Source of the DNA: Micromonospora trifolii
GTDB taxonomy: Bacteria; Actinomycetota; Actinomycetes; Mycobacteriales; Micromonosporaceae
Assembly: GCF_022229005.1 (NCBI RefSeq)
Contig: NZ_JAKKFD010000048.1
Span: 1 to 44,766, forward strand
Direction: 5' to 3'
Length of the DNA: 44,766 nt
Part shown: positions 1 through 8,387 of the stretch, in pieces
Layout of the letters: each line of letters begins with the position of its first letter
Position numbering within the stretch: the stretch's first letter is position 1
Notes under the pieces: model-generated
The model's database searches: none
Told to the model about the DNA's origin: nothing
The model's input: only the letters and a program-made list of their open reading frames with translations
Position numbers and translations under genes: made by a program

Positions 1-6
1 GAACCT

Positions 7-47
7 GGATGTAGTGGCCTCATCGACGCGCCGATGCCACTACATCC
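7..47. repeat. Palindromic hairpin element, GGATGTAGTGGC arms
   Basis: GGATGTAGTGGC (7-18) is mirrored by GCCACTACATCC (36-47). These are perfect 12-bp arms around a 17-nt spacer that itself holds CATCG/CGATG. The same arms recur at 44718-44757. It lies in a gene-free stretch downstream of the helicase. It could be a dispersed palindromic repeat or a terminator for a gene outside the window. Confidence 0.8.
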
Positions 48-138
48 CGCATACTGCGCGATCTTGAAGCACGGACGCTCCGCAGAGGGCACCCGCGGGC
101 ATCCCGGGCACGTAAACCTCGGTCTCCCCAGGCCAGCC

Positions 139-219
139 CGTGATCCACTCGATTTCACGGAAGTCGCGCTTTCCTCGGCGCTCGGATACCGCGTTTTCAC
201 CAAAACCGAGTGGATCACG
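139..219. repeat. Long inverted repeat, 13-bp arms, GTGATC outer ends
   Basis: Arms of 13 bp (139-151 and 207-219) are perfect complements, with a further TTT/AAA after one mismatch. The spacer is about 55 nt. The outer sequence GTGATC resembles the GATC-led arms of the other hairpins in this window. The rest of the stretch from 1 to 292 holds no gene that I can support. Confidence 0.7.
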
Positions 220-268
220 CCGGAGGCAAGCCCGGCCACAGACCTCGCCGCAGAACCTCGACGCCCCA

Positions 269-288
269 GCCAGCCGGCTGCGGCTGGC
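269..288 (-). terminator. Weak hairpin downstream of the helicase gene
   Basis: GCCAGCC and GGCTGGC pair around a 6-nt loop just after the helicase stop codon at 293. There is no U tract, which is common for actinobacterial terminators. The stem is short, so the call is tentative. Confidence 0.4.
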
Positions 289-292
289 GGGT

Positions 293-2092
293 CTAGAGGG
301 TCTGCAGGGTGGCGATGCGTTCCTCAAGCTGCTCGATGGTGGCCTGGGCGCTCGGCGGGCCACCGCAGAGCCGGCGCAGCTCGGCATGAATCTTGCCGTG
401 CGGCTGGCCGGTGCGGTGGTGTCGGGCGGCCACCAGAGCGTTCAGTTGGCGTCGGAGCGCCACCCGACGCTGGGCGGCGCTCATGGGTGCGGGTGGCGCC
501 GCCGTGGCCGCAGCGGCCGGCTGAGAGGCCCCGTCGACCGTACGACGGCGTTGGGCGGCGAGCTGTGCGGCCTGCCGCTTGGTCAGCAGCAGGGAAACCT
601 GGTCGGCGGTGAGCAGACCGGGCAGGCCGAGGTATTCCTCTTCCTCGGGGGTGCCGGCCTGGGCCGCGGTGCCGAAAGACGCACCGTCGAAGATCACCTG
701 GTCCAGCTCGGCGGTGGCCGAGAGCGCGGCGAACCGCTTCTCCAGCTCACCGCTGGCCTGGTCATCGCGCTGCGCGCGTTCCAGCAGGTCGTCGTCGAAA
801 CCGTCGGCTTCCTTGGGTTTGCCGAGTACGTGGTCGCGCTCGGTCTCCATCTCGCTGGCCAACCCGAGCAGGTGCGGCACGCTCGGCAGGAAGACCGACG
901 CGGTCTCCCCGGGCCGGCGGGCCCGCACGAACCGGCCGATCGCCTGGGCGAAGTAGAGCGGCGTGCTGGCGCTGGTGGCGTAGACCCCGACCGCCAGTCG
1001 CGGGATGTCGACCCCCTCGGACACCATCCGCACAGCTACCAGCCACCGCTGCTCGGACGCCGCGAACGTCGCGATCCGGGCGGACGCGCCCTGGTCGTCG
1101 GAGAGCACCACGGCGGCCTTCTCGCCGGTCACCTGCTCGATCAGCTTGGCGTACGAGCGGGCGGTCTGCTGGTCGGTGGCGATGATCAGACCACCGGCGT
1201 CGGCCATGCCCGCGTTGCGCAGCACCGTGAGTCGGGCGTCGGCGGCCCGCAGCACCTGTGGCATCCAGTCGCCGGCCGGGTCCAGGGCGGTGCGCCACGC
1301 CTGGGCCACCAGGTCCTGGGTCATCGGCTCGCCCAGCCGGGCCGCCAACTCCTCCCCCGCGTTGGTACGCCAGCGGGTCTCTCCGGAGTACGCCAGGAAG
1401 AGCACCGGCCGGACCACGCCGTCGCGCAGCGCGTCGGAGTAGCCGTACACCGAGTCGGCGCGGGAGCGCAGCAGCCCGTCTCCGCCCCGCTCGTAGCTGA
1501 CGAACGGGATCGGGTTGTCGTCGGAGCGGAACGGTGTCCCGGTGAGCATCAGTCGGCGTACGGCGGGTTCGAATGCGTTCTTCACCCCGTCGCCCCAGGA
1601 TCGGGAGTCGCCGGCGTGGTGGATCTCGTCGAGGATGACCAGGGTGCGTCGGGTCATGGTGCGCCGCCGGTGCACCTGCGGGGCCATCCCCACCTGCGCG
1701 TAGGTGACCACCGCGCCGTGGAAGTCGGCAGCGGAGTGCAGGTCGGCGTTGCGGAAGGCGGCGTCGAGTTGGATGCCCACCCGGGCCGCGGCGTCGGACC
1801 ACTGGTTCTTCAGGTGCTCTGTCGGCGCGACCACCGTGACCGCCTCGATGGTGCCGTCACCGAGCAGCTCCGCCGCGATCCGCAGGGCGAAGGTGGTCTT
1901 GCCGGCACCGGGCGTGGCGACCGCTGTGAAGTCCTCGCTACGGCGACGCAGGTACTCCACCAGGGCCTTGCGCTGCCAGGCGCGTAGTGCCGGGAACGTC
2001 TCGAGCACCGGCGTCCGGGCTGCCACGCGAAGCTCCTCTCCGACCGCACGATGGCGGACCCCGGGCGAGGGCCACGAGGATCCGCCGCCCAT
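293..2092 (-). CDS. DEAD/DEAH box superfamily 2 helicase
   Basis: This 599-residue protein is an ATP-dependent nucleic-acid helicase of superfamily 2, of the type-III-restriction/ResIII-like kind. The Walker A motif ATPGAGKTTF lies near residues 59-68. It is followed by the DEIHH box (motif II), LTGTPFRSD (motif III), and a C-terminal SEGVDIP...QAIGRFVRARRPGE region (motifs V and VI). The C-terminal ~150 residues are Ala-rich and end in a short helical segment. I chose the ATG at 2092 because GGAGG sits 7 nt upstream; the frame is open 33 codons further upstream but without a ribosome site. No nuclease or methylase partner lies beside it, so a stand-alone repair or RNA/DNA remodelling role is likelier than restriction. 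The exact substrate is unknown. Confidence 0.9.
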   Translation of the reverse strand: MGGGSSWPSPGVRHRAVGEELRVAARTPVLETFPALRAWQRKALVEYLRRRSEDFTAVATPGAGKTTFALRIAAELLGDGTIEAVTVVAPTEHLKNQWSDAAARVGIQLDAAFRNADLHSAADFHGAVVTYAQVGMAPQVHRRRTMTRRTLVILDEIHHAGDSRSWGDGVKNAFEPAVRRLMLTGTPFRSDDNPIPFVSYERGGDGLLRSRADSVYGYSDALRDGVVRPVLFLAYSGETRWRTNAGEELAARLGEPMTQDLVAQAWRTALDPAGDWMPQVLRAADARLTVLRNAGMADAGGLIIATDQQTARSYAKLIEQVTGEKAAVVLSDDQGASARIATFAASEQRWLVAVRMVSEGVDIPRLAVGVYATSASTPLYFAQAIGRFVRARRPGETASVFLPSVPHLLGLASEMETERDHVLGKPKEADGFDDDLLERAQRDDQASGELEKRFAALSATAELDQVIFDGASFGTAAQAGTPEEEEYLGLPGLLTADQVSLLLTKRQAAQLAAQRRRTVDGASQPAAAATAAPPAPMSAAQRRVALRRQLNALVAARHHRTGQPHGKIHAELRRLCGGPPSAQATIEQLEERIATLQTL

Positions 2093-2216
2093 GAAAACGC
2101 CTCCGCGCAGAAGCTGCCGCGAAGGCCGACTCAGCATAACCAGAGCGGGCCGTCGGGCCCAGGCGACGCCACGCTGGTCACAATCCCGCACCCGACCGAA
2201 CAGCGGCCCGGCCGTC

Positions 2217-2879
2217 TCACCACTCCCGGTCGGCGCGTGGATCCGCCCCGTCGGCGCGTGGCGGGCGCAGCGTGGCCACCGGCGCGGACCAGCGTCGACG
2301 CAGCGCGATCAGGCGCAGCCCGAAGACCAGGACGGCGGCGGCGGTGAGCGGTGCGGGCCCGGTCTGCCCGGTGACGTACAGCAGCACCACCAGGACCGCA
2401 CCGGCCAGTGCGGCCAGCGCGTAGATCTCCCGGCGCAGCACCACCGGGATCTCGGCGGTGAGCAGGTCGCGGCCGAGCCCGCCGCCGATCGCTGTGAGCA
2501 TGCCGATCAGGCAGGCCCCGACGGCCGGCACCCGGGCGTCGAGCGCCTTGAGCGTGCCGGTGACGGTGAACAGCGCCAGACCGGCCGCGTCCAGCACCAG
2601 CACTGTGGTGCGCAGTCGGGCCAGTTGCGGGTGCAGCCAGAAGACGGCGAGCGCGGTGATGGCGGCGGTGGCGACGTACCGCCAGTCGGCGAAGGCCAGC
2701 GGCGGCACCTCGTCGATGACCAGGTCCCGGAAGATCCCACCGCCGAGGGCGGCCACGAAGCCGACGAACGCGACGCCGAACAGGTCCAGTCGCTTGGCCA
2801 CCGCCGCCGAGGCCCCGGACGCGGCGAAGACCGCCACCCCGGTCAGGTCGGCGAGGAGCAGGGCGGTGGAGGTGGTCAC
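2217..2879 (-). CDS. TRIC-like (UPF0126) cation channel family membrane protein
   Basis: This 220-residue integral membrane protein has about seven hydrophobic segments. It is an internal duplication: the signature GGGIFRDL in the first half is repeated as GGGLGRDLL in the second, which is the hallmark of the UPF0126/TRIC fold. Bacterial TRIC homologues are trimeric monovalent-cation channels in the cytoplasmic membrane. The Arg-rich tail after the last segment should be cytoplasmic. The start is GTG at 2879 with only a weak ribosome site. It lies between the helicase and the DUF3039 gene on the same strand. The family assignment is firm; the ion is inferred. Confidence 0.88.
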   Translation of the reverse strand: MTTSTALLLADLTGVAVFAASGASAAVAKRLDLFGVAFVGFVAALGGGIFRDLVIDEVPPLAFADWRYVATAAITALAVFWLHPQLARLRTTVLVLDAAGLALFTVTGTLKALDARVPAVGACLIGMLTAIGGGLGRDLLTAEIPVVLRREIYALAALAGAVLVVLLYVTGQTGPAPLTAAAVLVFGLRLIALRRRWSAPVATLRPPRADGADPRADREW

Positions 2880-2919
2880 CGCCGCAGGCTACGTCGCCGG
2901 CCGAAGCACCGGCCGAGGT

Positions 2920-3138
2920 TCACTCACGGTACGAGTCGTAGATCTCCTTGCACTTGGGGCAGACCGGTGAACCCGGCTTGGCCGCCTTGGTGACCGGGAA
3001 GGTCTCGCCGCAGAGAGCGACGACGAAAGTGCCCATGACGGCGCTCTCGGCGATCTTCTCCTTGCGGACGTAGTGGAACATCTCGGGACCGGTATCGGCG
3101 TCCTTCAGCTCCGGACGCTCGAGAACCTCTGTGCTCAC
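2920..3138 (-). CDS. DUF3039 domain protein, zinc-ribbon-like
   Basis: This small protein of 72 residues has the DUF3039 pattern: an acidic N-terminus, a central segment with FVVALCGE, and a terminal CPKCKEIYD. The single Cys in the middle and the CxxC near the end probably bind a metal. The GTG start at 3138 is set by GGAGGT 6 nt upstream; the open frame further upstream overlaps the psuG promoter and is not used. Function is unknown, but the family is widely conserved in actinobacteria. It is divergent from psuG. Confidence 0.85.
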   Translation of the reverse strand: MSTEVLERPELKDADTGPEMFHYVRKEKIAESAVMGTFVVALCGETFPVTKAAKPGSPVCPKCKEIYDSYRE

Positions 3139-3226
3139 GTCTGCACCTCCAACCGACAAGTTTGGCAGGTCATCACGGCCGGGTCCACTTGAGGCCGGCC
3201 GAGGCCCCACCCCGTACGGTGCCCGT

Positions 3227-4162
3227 GTGACTGACTTTCGCATCAGCTACGGCACCGAGGTCGCCGAAGCCCAGCGCGACGGCCGGCCCGTCGTCGCCCT
3301 GGAGAGCACCATCGTCTCGCACGGTCTGCCCCGGCCGGAGAACCTGCGCGTGGCCAGGGAGATCGAGCGGACGGTTCGGGACGCCGGGGCCGTTCCGGCC
3401 ACCATCGGCATGATCGCCGGTGAGCTGGTGGTCGGCCTGGACGACGCACAGCTGACCCGGCTCGCCACTGTCGACGGCGTGACCAAGCTCTCCGTCCGCG
3501 ATCTCGCGGTGGCCGCCGCGGCCGGAGCGGACGGCGCGACCACGGTGGCCGCTACCAGCGCGGTGGCCGCCGCCGCCGGCATCGGTGTGTTCGCCACCGG
3601 CGGGCTGGGTGGGGTGCACCGGGAGGCCGCGCACACCTTCGACGAGTCGGCGGACCTGGTGACCCTGGCGCAGACACCGATCGCCGTGGTCTGCGCCGGG
3701 GTCAAGTCGATCCTCGACGTGGGCGCGACGCTGGAGCGCCTGGAGACCCTCGGGGTCGCGGTGGTCGGTTACCGCACCCGCCGGTTCCCCGGCTTCTACC
3801 TGACCGACGCCGGCTTCGACCTGGACTGGTCGGTGGACTCGCCGGAGCAGGTCGCCGCGGTGCTCGCCGCCCGGGACGAGCACGCCGTGCACACCGGCGG
3901 GCTGCTCATCGCCAACCCGCTGCCGGTCGACGAGCAACTCGACCCGCAGCTGCACGACCGGACTCTCACCGAGGGCCTGGCCCTGCTGGAGCGGGACGGG
4001 ATCACCGGAAAGGCCGTCACCCCGTACCTGCTCGCGCACTTCCACTCGTCCACCGAGGGCGCCAGCCTGGCGGTGAACGTGCGGATCATCCTGCGCAACG
4101 CCGACCTGGCCGCGCGGATCGCTGTCGCCTCGGTGGCCCGCGGCACCGCCGTCCCGGCATGA
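3227..4162 (+). CDS. psuG: Pseudouridine-5'-phosphate glycosidase
   Basis: This 311-residue enzyme splits (or forms) the C-C glycosidic bond between uracil and ribose 5-phosphate in pseudouridine 5'-phosphate. It carries the family signatures LESTIVSHGLPRPEN near residues 25-39, ATGGLGGVHR near 123-132, and CAGVKSILDVG near 156-166. That last motif holds the Lys (K160) that forms the Schiff base in the E. coli enzyme. The start is GTG at 3227. No Shine-Dalgarno is visible, so the message may be leaderless. Its stop overlaps the kinase start by four bases (ATGA), so the two are translationally coupled. Together they recycle pseudouridine from RNA turnover. Confidence 0.93.
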   Translation: MTDFRISYGTEVAEAQRDGRPVVALESTIVSHGLPRPENLRVAREIERTVRDAGAVPATIGMIAGELVVGLDDAQLTRLATVDGVTKLSVRDLAVAAAAGADGATTVAATSAVAAAAGIGVFATGGLGGVHREAAHTFDESADLVTLAQTPIAVVCAGVKSILDVGATLERLETLGVAVVGYRTRRFPGFYLTDAGFDLDWSVDSPEQVAAVLAARDEHAVHTGGLLIANPLPVDEQLDPQLHDRTLTEGLALLERDGITGKAVTPYLLAHFHSSTEGASLAVNVRIILRNADLAARIAVASVARGTAVPA

Positions 4163-5058
4163 CCCGACCGGCCCGGGTGGTCGTCGTCGGGGACGTGATC
4201 ACCGATGTGGTCGCCGTGTTGTCCGGGCCGCTCGCGGCCGGCTCGGACACCGGGGCCTCGATCAGTCTCGGTGGCGGCGGTCAGGCGGCCAACACCGCCG
4301 CCTGGATCGCCGCGCAGCGGGTGGACGTCACGCTCGTCGGGGCCGTCGGTGACGACGACGCCGGGCGGACCCGGGTGGCCGAGCTGGACCGGGCGGGCGT
4401 CGACTGCGCCATCGAGCGGGTCGAGGGAGCACCGACCGGCACTGTCATCGTGCTGGCCGCCGACGACGAGCGCACCATGGTCAGCCAGCGGGGCGCGAAC
4501 CTGCGGCTGAGCGCCGCGCACGTCGAGCTGGCCCTCGCGGCGGCGCCCGACGCTGGGCATCTGCACCTGTCCGCGTACACCCTGTTGGACGCGGAGTCGC
4601 GCGGCGCGGGGCTGCGGGCGTTGGCCGCCGCCCGCGAGCGCGGGCTCACCATCAGCGTCGACGCGGCCTCCGCGGCGCCGCTGCGGCGGGTCGGGGCGGC
4701 GGTGTTCCTGAGTTGGGTCCGCGACATCGACCTGCTCCTGGTCAACGCGGACGAGGCCACGGTGCTGGCCGGCGGGCTGGACCCGGCGGCGCAGGGGCGG
4801 GCGCTGTCGGCGACGGCTCGGCGGGTGGTGGTGAAGCGCGGTGCCGCGGGCGCGGTCTGGGTCGACCGCACCACGCCGGTCTGCGTGGCTCCGGCCCGCC
4901 GGGTGGCGGTGGTGGACGTCACGGGCGCTGGCGACGCCTTCGCGGCCGGTCTGCTCACCGCGTGGCTCGCCGGTGCCACCCCTACCGCGGCGCTGAGCCG
5001 CGCCACCGACCTGGGCGCGCTGGCCGTCTCCACCGCCGGGGCTCGGCCACAGGCGTAG
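4159..5058 (+). CDS. psuK: PfkB-family carbohydrate kinase, probable pseudouridine kinase
   Basis: This 299-residue ribokinase/PfkB-fold kinase has the N-terminal GGGGQAANTA motif. It also has the C-terminal DVTGAGDAFAAG anion-hole and catalytic-Asp motif. By family alone it could act on several sugars or nucleosides. The four-base overlap with psuG makes pseudouridine the likely substrate, giving the 5'-phosphate that PsuG cleaves. It is followed by two hairpins at the convergent junction with the DUF3099 gene. Confidence 0.87.
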   Translation: MTRPARVVVVGDVITDVVAVLSGPLAAGSDTGASISLGGGGQAANTAAWIAAQRVDVTLVGAVGDDDAGRTRVAELDRAGVDCAIERVEGAPTGTVIVLAADDERTMVSQRGANLRLSAAHVELALAAAPDAGHLHLSAYTLLDAESRGAGLRALAAARERGLTISVDAASAAPLRRVGAAVFLSWVRDIDLLLVNADEATVLAGGLDPAAQGRALSATARRVVVKRGAAGAVWVDRTTPVCVAPARRVAVVDVTGAGDAFAAGLLTAWLAGATPTAALSRATDLGALAVSTAGARPQA

Positions 5059-5090
5059 CGGCCGTCGCACGGCCGCAGCCCCGACTGCTC

Positions 5091-5120
5091 GAACCCTGGC
5101 CCGTGCGCGGGTCAGGGTTC
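5091..5120. terminator. Bidirectional hairpin between psuK and the DUF3099 gene
   Basis: GAACCCTG (5091-5098) pairs with CAGGGTTC (5113-5120), with an inner CCG/CGG stem. The right arm overlaps the stop codon of the minus-strand gene. A second, shorter stem (GCGGCCGT/ACGGCCGC, 5058-5076) sits directly at the psuK stop. The convergent location suggests a two-way terminator. Confidence 0.7.
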
Positions 5121-5471
5121 GACGTCGATGACCTTGTGTGGGCGCTCCTCGGCGGTGAGGCTCATCGGCGGGGTGTCGTCCTGTTGGCGGGGATGGAACC
5201 TGTTGGCCAGCCGGTGCTCTTCCTTCGGCGGCCGGTCGTTGGCCAGCAGCACGGCCAGCCAGGGGATGAGCACCATGCCGAGGCCGCACAGTGGCAGCCA
5301 GAGCCAGAGCAGTGGGGCGTTCGCACCGACCAGGATCGCGCCGACGATGATGCACAACACTCGGATGCCCATCATCAGGACATAGCGGCGCTGGCGACTG
5401 TTGAGCTGATCGTCCTGGCTGCGCGAGGCGTCGGTGATCAGAATCGGCTGGTACGCCTGACGCTTCACCAT
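5112..5471 (-). CDS. DUF3099 domain membrane protein
   Basis: This 119-residue protein has two adjacent transmembrane helices (about residues 31-75) joined by a short turn. They are preceded by the DUF3099-type motif ITDASRSQDDQLNSRQRRY and followed by a charged cytoplasmic tail. The ATG at 5471 is preceded closely by GAGGAGGT. The family is actinobacterial and of unknown function. Nothing in the neighbourhood suggests a specific role. Confidence 0.85.
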   Translation of the reverse strand: MVKRQAYQPILITDASRSQDDQLNSRQRRYVLMMGIRVLCIIVGAILVGANAPLLWLWLPLCGLGMVLIPWLAVLLANDRPPKEEHRLANRFHPRQQDDTPPMSLTAEERPHKVIDVEP

Positions 5472-5545
5472 GGACCTCCTCGAGGGGGTTACGCCTCATC
5501 CTGTCACCGCAGGCCCGTGATCAGCGAACTTCGAACCATCCCGCC

Positions 5546-5567
5546 GCGTGTTACGTACGTGGTACGC
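5546..5567. promoter_or_regulatory. Palindromic operator candidate for the toxin-antitoxin pair
   Basis: A symmetric site is centred at 5556.5: an ACGTACGT core (5553-5560) is flanked symmetrically by GCGT (5546-5549) and ACGC (5564-5567). It ends 8 nt before the toxin GTG. It overlaps a possible -10 (TACGCT, 5563-5568) for a leaderless message. Autoregulation by the ribbon-helix-helix antitoxin is a reasonable inference. Confidence 0.6.
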
Positions 5568-5575
5568 TCCGCGAT

Positions 5576-5860
5576 GTGGGCAGCAGGTTCAGCTTCACCG
5601 ACGAGGCGTTGGCCAACCTGAGGGTCTACGACGTCACACCTGGGGAAGTCTGGGAGGCGCTGCACAGCGCCCGACGGGTCATCCGCCATCTGGGTGACGA
5701 CGTGATGGTGGTCTACGCCGTTGCCCGTCGGGGCCGCCGGCTGGCGGTGCTGCTCGCCGAGGCCGATGGCACCGACAACGACTGGGACATTCTCTCCGCC
5801 CGCGAGTTGAGCGACGTCGAGTCCAAGCGCTACGACGAGGCCGTGCGGAGATCTCGGTAG
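5576..5860 (+). CDS. BrnT-like toxin of a putative type II toxin-antitoxin pair
   Basis: This 94-residue protein has the layout of small RelE/BrnT-fold toxins: an alpha/beta body with GDDVMVVYAVARRGRRLAVL strands, then a basic C-terminal helix with DILSARELSDVESKRYDEA. That helix echoes the ISAR...RRYEE ending of BrnT ribonucleases. It lies 17 bp ahead of a ribbon-helix-helix gene, matching the toxin-first order of BrnTA. The GTG start at 5576 lacks a ribosome site and may be leaderless. A DUF4258-type protein is the alternative reading. Activity as an RNase is inferred, not shown. Confidence 0.62.
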   Translation: MGSRFSFTDEALANLRVYDVTPGEVWEALHSARRVIRHLGDDVMVVYAVARRGRRLAVLLAEADGTDNDWDILSARELSDVESKRYDEAVRRSR

Positions 5861-5877
5861 ATGAGGAGGCCGTGACG

Positions 5878-6189
5878 ATGCACCGTAACGACGCGACCAA
5901 GCAGTTCCACGACGGCGGCGACCGCATCGCCGAGCTGATCGACGAGAGCCCGGCGGCCGAGCTGCCCACCCCCGACAGCGACGTGCCGATGGTGAGCCGC
6001 TCGGTACGGCTGCCACTGGACACCTACGAGCGGGTCCGCGCCGCCGCCGACGCCCGGGGCATCGGGGTCACCACGCTGATGCGCCAGTGGATCGAGACCG
6101 GCCTGGCCGACCTGGACGACTCGGCCACCGTCTCGCTGGCCGACGTCCGGCGCGCGCTGGCCTCACTGGCTCATCCCACCGCCGCCTGA
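5878..6189 (+). CDS. Ribbon-helix-helix (CopG/BrnA-like) antitoxin candidate
   Basis: This 103-residue protein has an acidic N-terminal half. A ribbon-helix-helix segment follows (SRSVRLPLDTYERVRAAAD, then GVTTLMRQWIETGL), the DNA-binding fold of CopG/MetJ antitoxins. ATG 5878 is preferred over GTG 5872 because AGGAGG (5864-5869) is 8 nt upstream of the ATG. Its position directly downstream of the BrnT-like gene, plus the palindrome before that gene, supports a role in neutralising the toxin and repressing the operon. Confidence 0.65.
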   Translation: MHRNDATKQFHDGGDRIAELIDESPAAELPTPDSDVPMVSRSVRLPLDTYERVRAAADARGIGVTTLMRQWIETGLADLDDSATVSLADVRRALASLAHPTAA

Positions 6190-6216
6190 GCAGACGGCCA
6201 CTCGCCAGCGGGCAGG

Positions 6217-6798
6217 TCAGCCGCCGGCGGTCTTCGCCTTGGCCGCCGCCTTCATCTGCTGCTTGAACTCCCGCACCCGACGCAGCGAGTCGGCGTCGGT
6301 GACGTCGGCCACCGACCGGTACGCGCCCGGGTCGCCGTAGTCGCCGGCCACCTTCCGCCAGTCCTGCGGGGTCACCCCGAACCGCTTGCCGAGCAGGGCC
6401 ACGAAGATCTGTGCCTTCTGCTTGCCGAAGCCGGGCAGCGCGGAGACCCGACGCAGCAGCTCCGGCCCGTCGGCGACCTCGGCCCAGAGCAGAGCCGCTT
6501 CGCCGTCGTAGCGCTCCACCAGCACCTGGCAGACCTCCTGCACCCGGGCCGCCATCGCCTTCGGGAAGCGGTGCAGCGCGGGCGGCTGGGCGAAGAGCGC
6601 GACCAGCGCCTCCGGGTCGTACCCGGCCAGCTCCGCCGCGTCCAGCTCATGGCCGAGCCGCTGCTGGAGCACGTACGGCGACGAGAACGCCTTCTCCATC
6701 GGCACCTGTTGATCAAGAACCATGCCGACCAGCAGGGCCAGCGGGCTACGCTCCAGCAGCCGGTTGGCCTCCGGGTCGATGGGCAGCACAAGCGTCAT
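6217..6798 (-). CDS. HhH-GPD-type base-excision repair protein
   Basis: This 193-residue protein of the uncharacterised actinobacterial HhH-GPD family has the opening PIDPEANRLLERSPLALLVGMVLDQQVPMEKAF. A helix-hairpin-helix LPGFGKQKAQIF follows, and a Lys/Ala-rich tail ends the protein. Members are presumed DNA glycosylases, but many lack a proven substrate. I chose ATG 6798 because family members begin just before the DPEA segment; an upstream ATG at 6837 adds only a low-complexity stretch. It is divergent from the methyltransferase gene. Confidence 0.85.
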   Translation of the reverse strand: MTLVLPIDPEANRLLERSPLALLVGMVLDQQVPMEKAFSSPYVLQQRLGHELDAAELAGYDPEALVALFAQPPALHRFPKAMAARVQEVCQVLVERYDGEAALLWAEVADGPELLRRVSALPGFGKQKAQIFVALLGKRFGVTPQDWRKVAGDYGDPGAYRSVADVTDADSLRRVREFKQQMKAAAKAKTAGG

Positions 6799-6902
6799 GC
6801 GGACCATCCTGCCTGGCGCGCCGAGCCGGACGGACACCGACGCTCCGACACCTTCCGGCGGGTGACGCCGACCCGGTACGCGACGGCAGGCAGGATGTCG
6901 GG

Positions 6903-8387
6903 GTGGACGAACACGACATGCTGCTCTCCCCCGCCGGCGTCGACGCGCTGCGCACCGCGCTGACCCGGACCGGTTTCACCAGCCACGGCATCGCCGAGCG
7001 GCTGGGCGCCCAGGCGACCGCGGCGGTCTCCCGCAACGACTACCGGGCCGCGCTGCGCGCCACCGAGGACGGCGACCCGCTGGGCACCCTGATCCGGGTG
7101 TTCATCTGCGCCCAGACCGAGTCGGAGGCGGCGGTGGCCGCCGCGCTGGCGCCGCTGAGCCTGGACGAGGCCCTCGCTGGCGGGCTCGTCGAGCGGTACG
7201 GCGACGGCCTGCGCGCCGGCGTCGACCTGGAGCCGTACGGCGAGGACTGGTGGGTGCTCGCCGACGTGCCGGCCAGCGCCCGCCCGGGCCGCCCGTTGCA
7301 CGCCGAGCACGTCCTCGGCGTCGGCGGGGCGACCCACACCCTGATCGGCGCGACCATGCGTCGGCCGGTCGACACCGCACTGGACCTGGGCACCGGCTCC
7401 GGCATCCAGGCCCTGCACCTGGGCACCCATGCCAGGTCCGTGACCGCCACCGACCTCTCCGAGCGGGCGCTGCGCTTCGCCGCGACCACCGCCGCCCTCA
7501 ACGGTCAGGACTGGGAGCTGCTCCGGGGCGACCTGGTCGCCCCGGTGGCCGGTCGGCGGTTCGACCTGGTGGTGAGCAACCCGCCGTTCGTGGTCGGCCC
7601 GGGCACGACCACGCACGTGTACCGCGACTCCGGCCGGGTCGGTGACGCGATCGGCGCCGAACTGGCCGCCGCCGCCCCGGGCCTGCTCACCGAGGGCGGC
7701 ACCATGCAGTACCTGGCGAACTGGGTGCACGTCGCCGGCGAGGAGTGGGACGAGCGGGTGGCCGGCTGGTTCGCCGGGACCGGCCTGGACGCCTGGGTGA
7801 TCCAGCGCGAGGTGGCCGACCCGATGGCGTACGTCGACCTGTGGCTCACCGACGTCGGCGAGACCCCCGACCCGCAGCGGATGGCCGCCTGGCTGGACTG
7901 GTTCGACGCACACAAGGTGGAGGGCATCGGCTTCGGCATCGTGTCCCTGCGTCGAGGCGGGCACGCCGACCCGGTGGTCCGGGTGGAGGACCTGCGCCAG
8001 CGGGTGCAGCCACCGCTGGGCGACCAGGTCGCCGCCTGGTTCGACCGCCAGGACTTTCTCCGGGTACGCGACACCGAAGCGTTGCTCGCCGAGCGCTACC
8101 GGGCCGCCGAGGGCCTCCAACTGCGACAGGAGGCCACCATGGGCGACGAGGGCTGGGGGGTGGACCGGCAGGTCCTCGCGATGCCGCACGGGCTGCGCTG
8201 GACCGAGGAGATCGACCCGCTGGTGCTGGCGCTGGTCGGTGGCGCCGACGGCCGGCTGCCGCTGCGTGACCAGCTCGCCCTGCTCGCCGCCGCGCACGAC
8301 GTCGAGCCCGACGAGATGGCCGAGGCCGCCGGCCCGATCGTGGCGCACCTGGTGGAGCGCGGCTTCATCGAGCCGGTGAGCGCCTGA
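6903..8387 (+). CDS. Class I SAM-dependent methyltransferase (HemK/PrmC-like core)
   Basis: This 494-residue protein has an N-terminal helical domain (about 1-120) and a Rossmann methyltransferase core. The core has LDLGTGSGIQAL near residue 160 binding S-adenosylmethionine and SNPPFV near 225, the NPPY-type motif of N-methylating enzymes. A C-terminal ~180-residue domain is of unknown function. The substrate is probably a protein Gln/Asn or a nucleic-acid base. GTG 6903 is probably leaderless; ATG 6918 is an alternative. Its stop overlaps the dtd start (TGATG), so the two are co-translated. Confidence 0.82.
   Translation: MDEHDMLLSPAGVDALRTALTRTGFTSHGIAERLGAQATAAVSRNDYRAALRATEDGDPLGTLIRVFICAQTESEAAVAAALAPLSLDEALAGGLVERYGDGLRAGVDLEPYGEDWWVLADVPASARPGRPLHAEHVLGVGGATHTLIGATMRRPVDTALDLGTGSGIQALHLGTHARSVTATDLSERALRFAATTAALNGQDWELLRGDLVAPVAGRRFDLVVSNPPFVVGPGTTTHVYRDSGRVGDAIGAELAAAAPGLLTEGGTMQYLANWVHVAGEEWDERVAGWFAGTGLDAWVIQREVADPMAYVDLWLTDVGETPDPQRMAAWLDWFDAHKVEGIGFGIVSLRRGGHADPVVRVEDLRQRVQPPLGDQVAAWFDRQDFLRVRDTEALLAERYRAAEGLQLRQEATMGDEGWGVDRQVLAMPHGLRWTEEIDPLVLALVGGADGRLPLRDQLALLAAAHDVEPDEMAEAAGPIVAHLVERGFIEPVSA

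Noticed and set aside
140..1987. 615-codon open frame opposite the helicase gene
   Set aside because: It is an Arg/Gly/Pro/His-rich mirror frame of the helicase with no ribosome site or recognisable domain, which is typical of high-GC antisense shadows.
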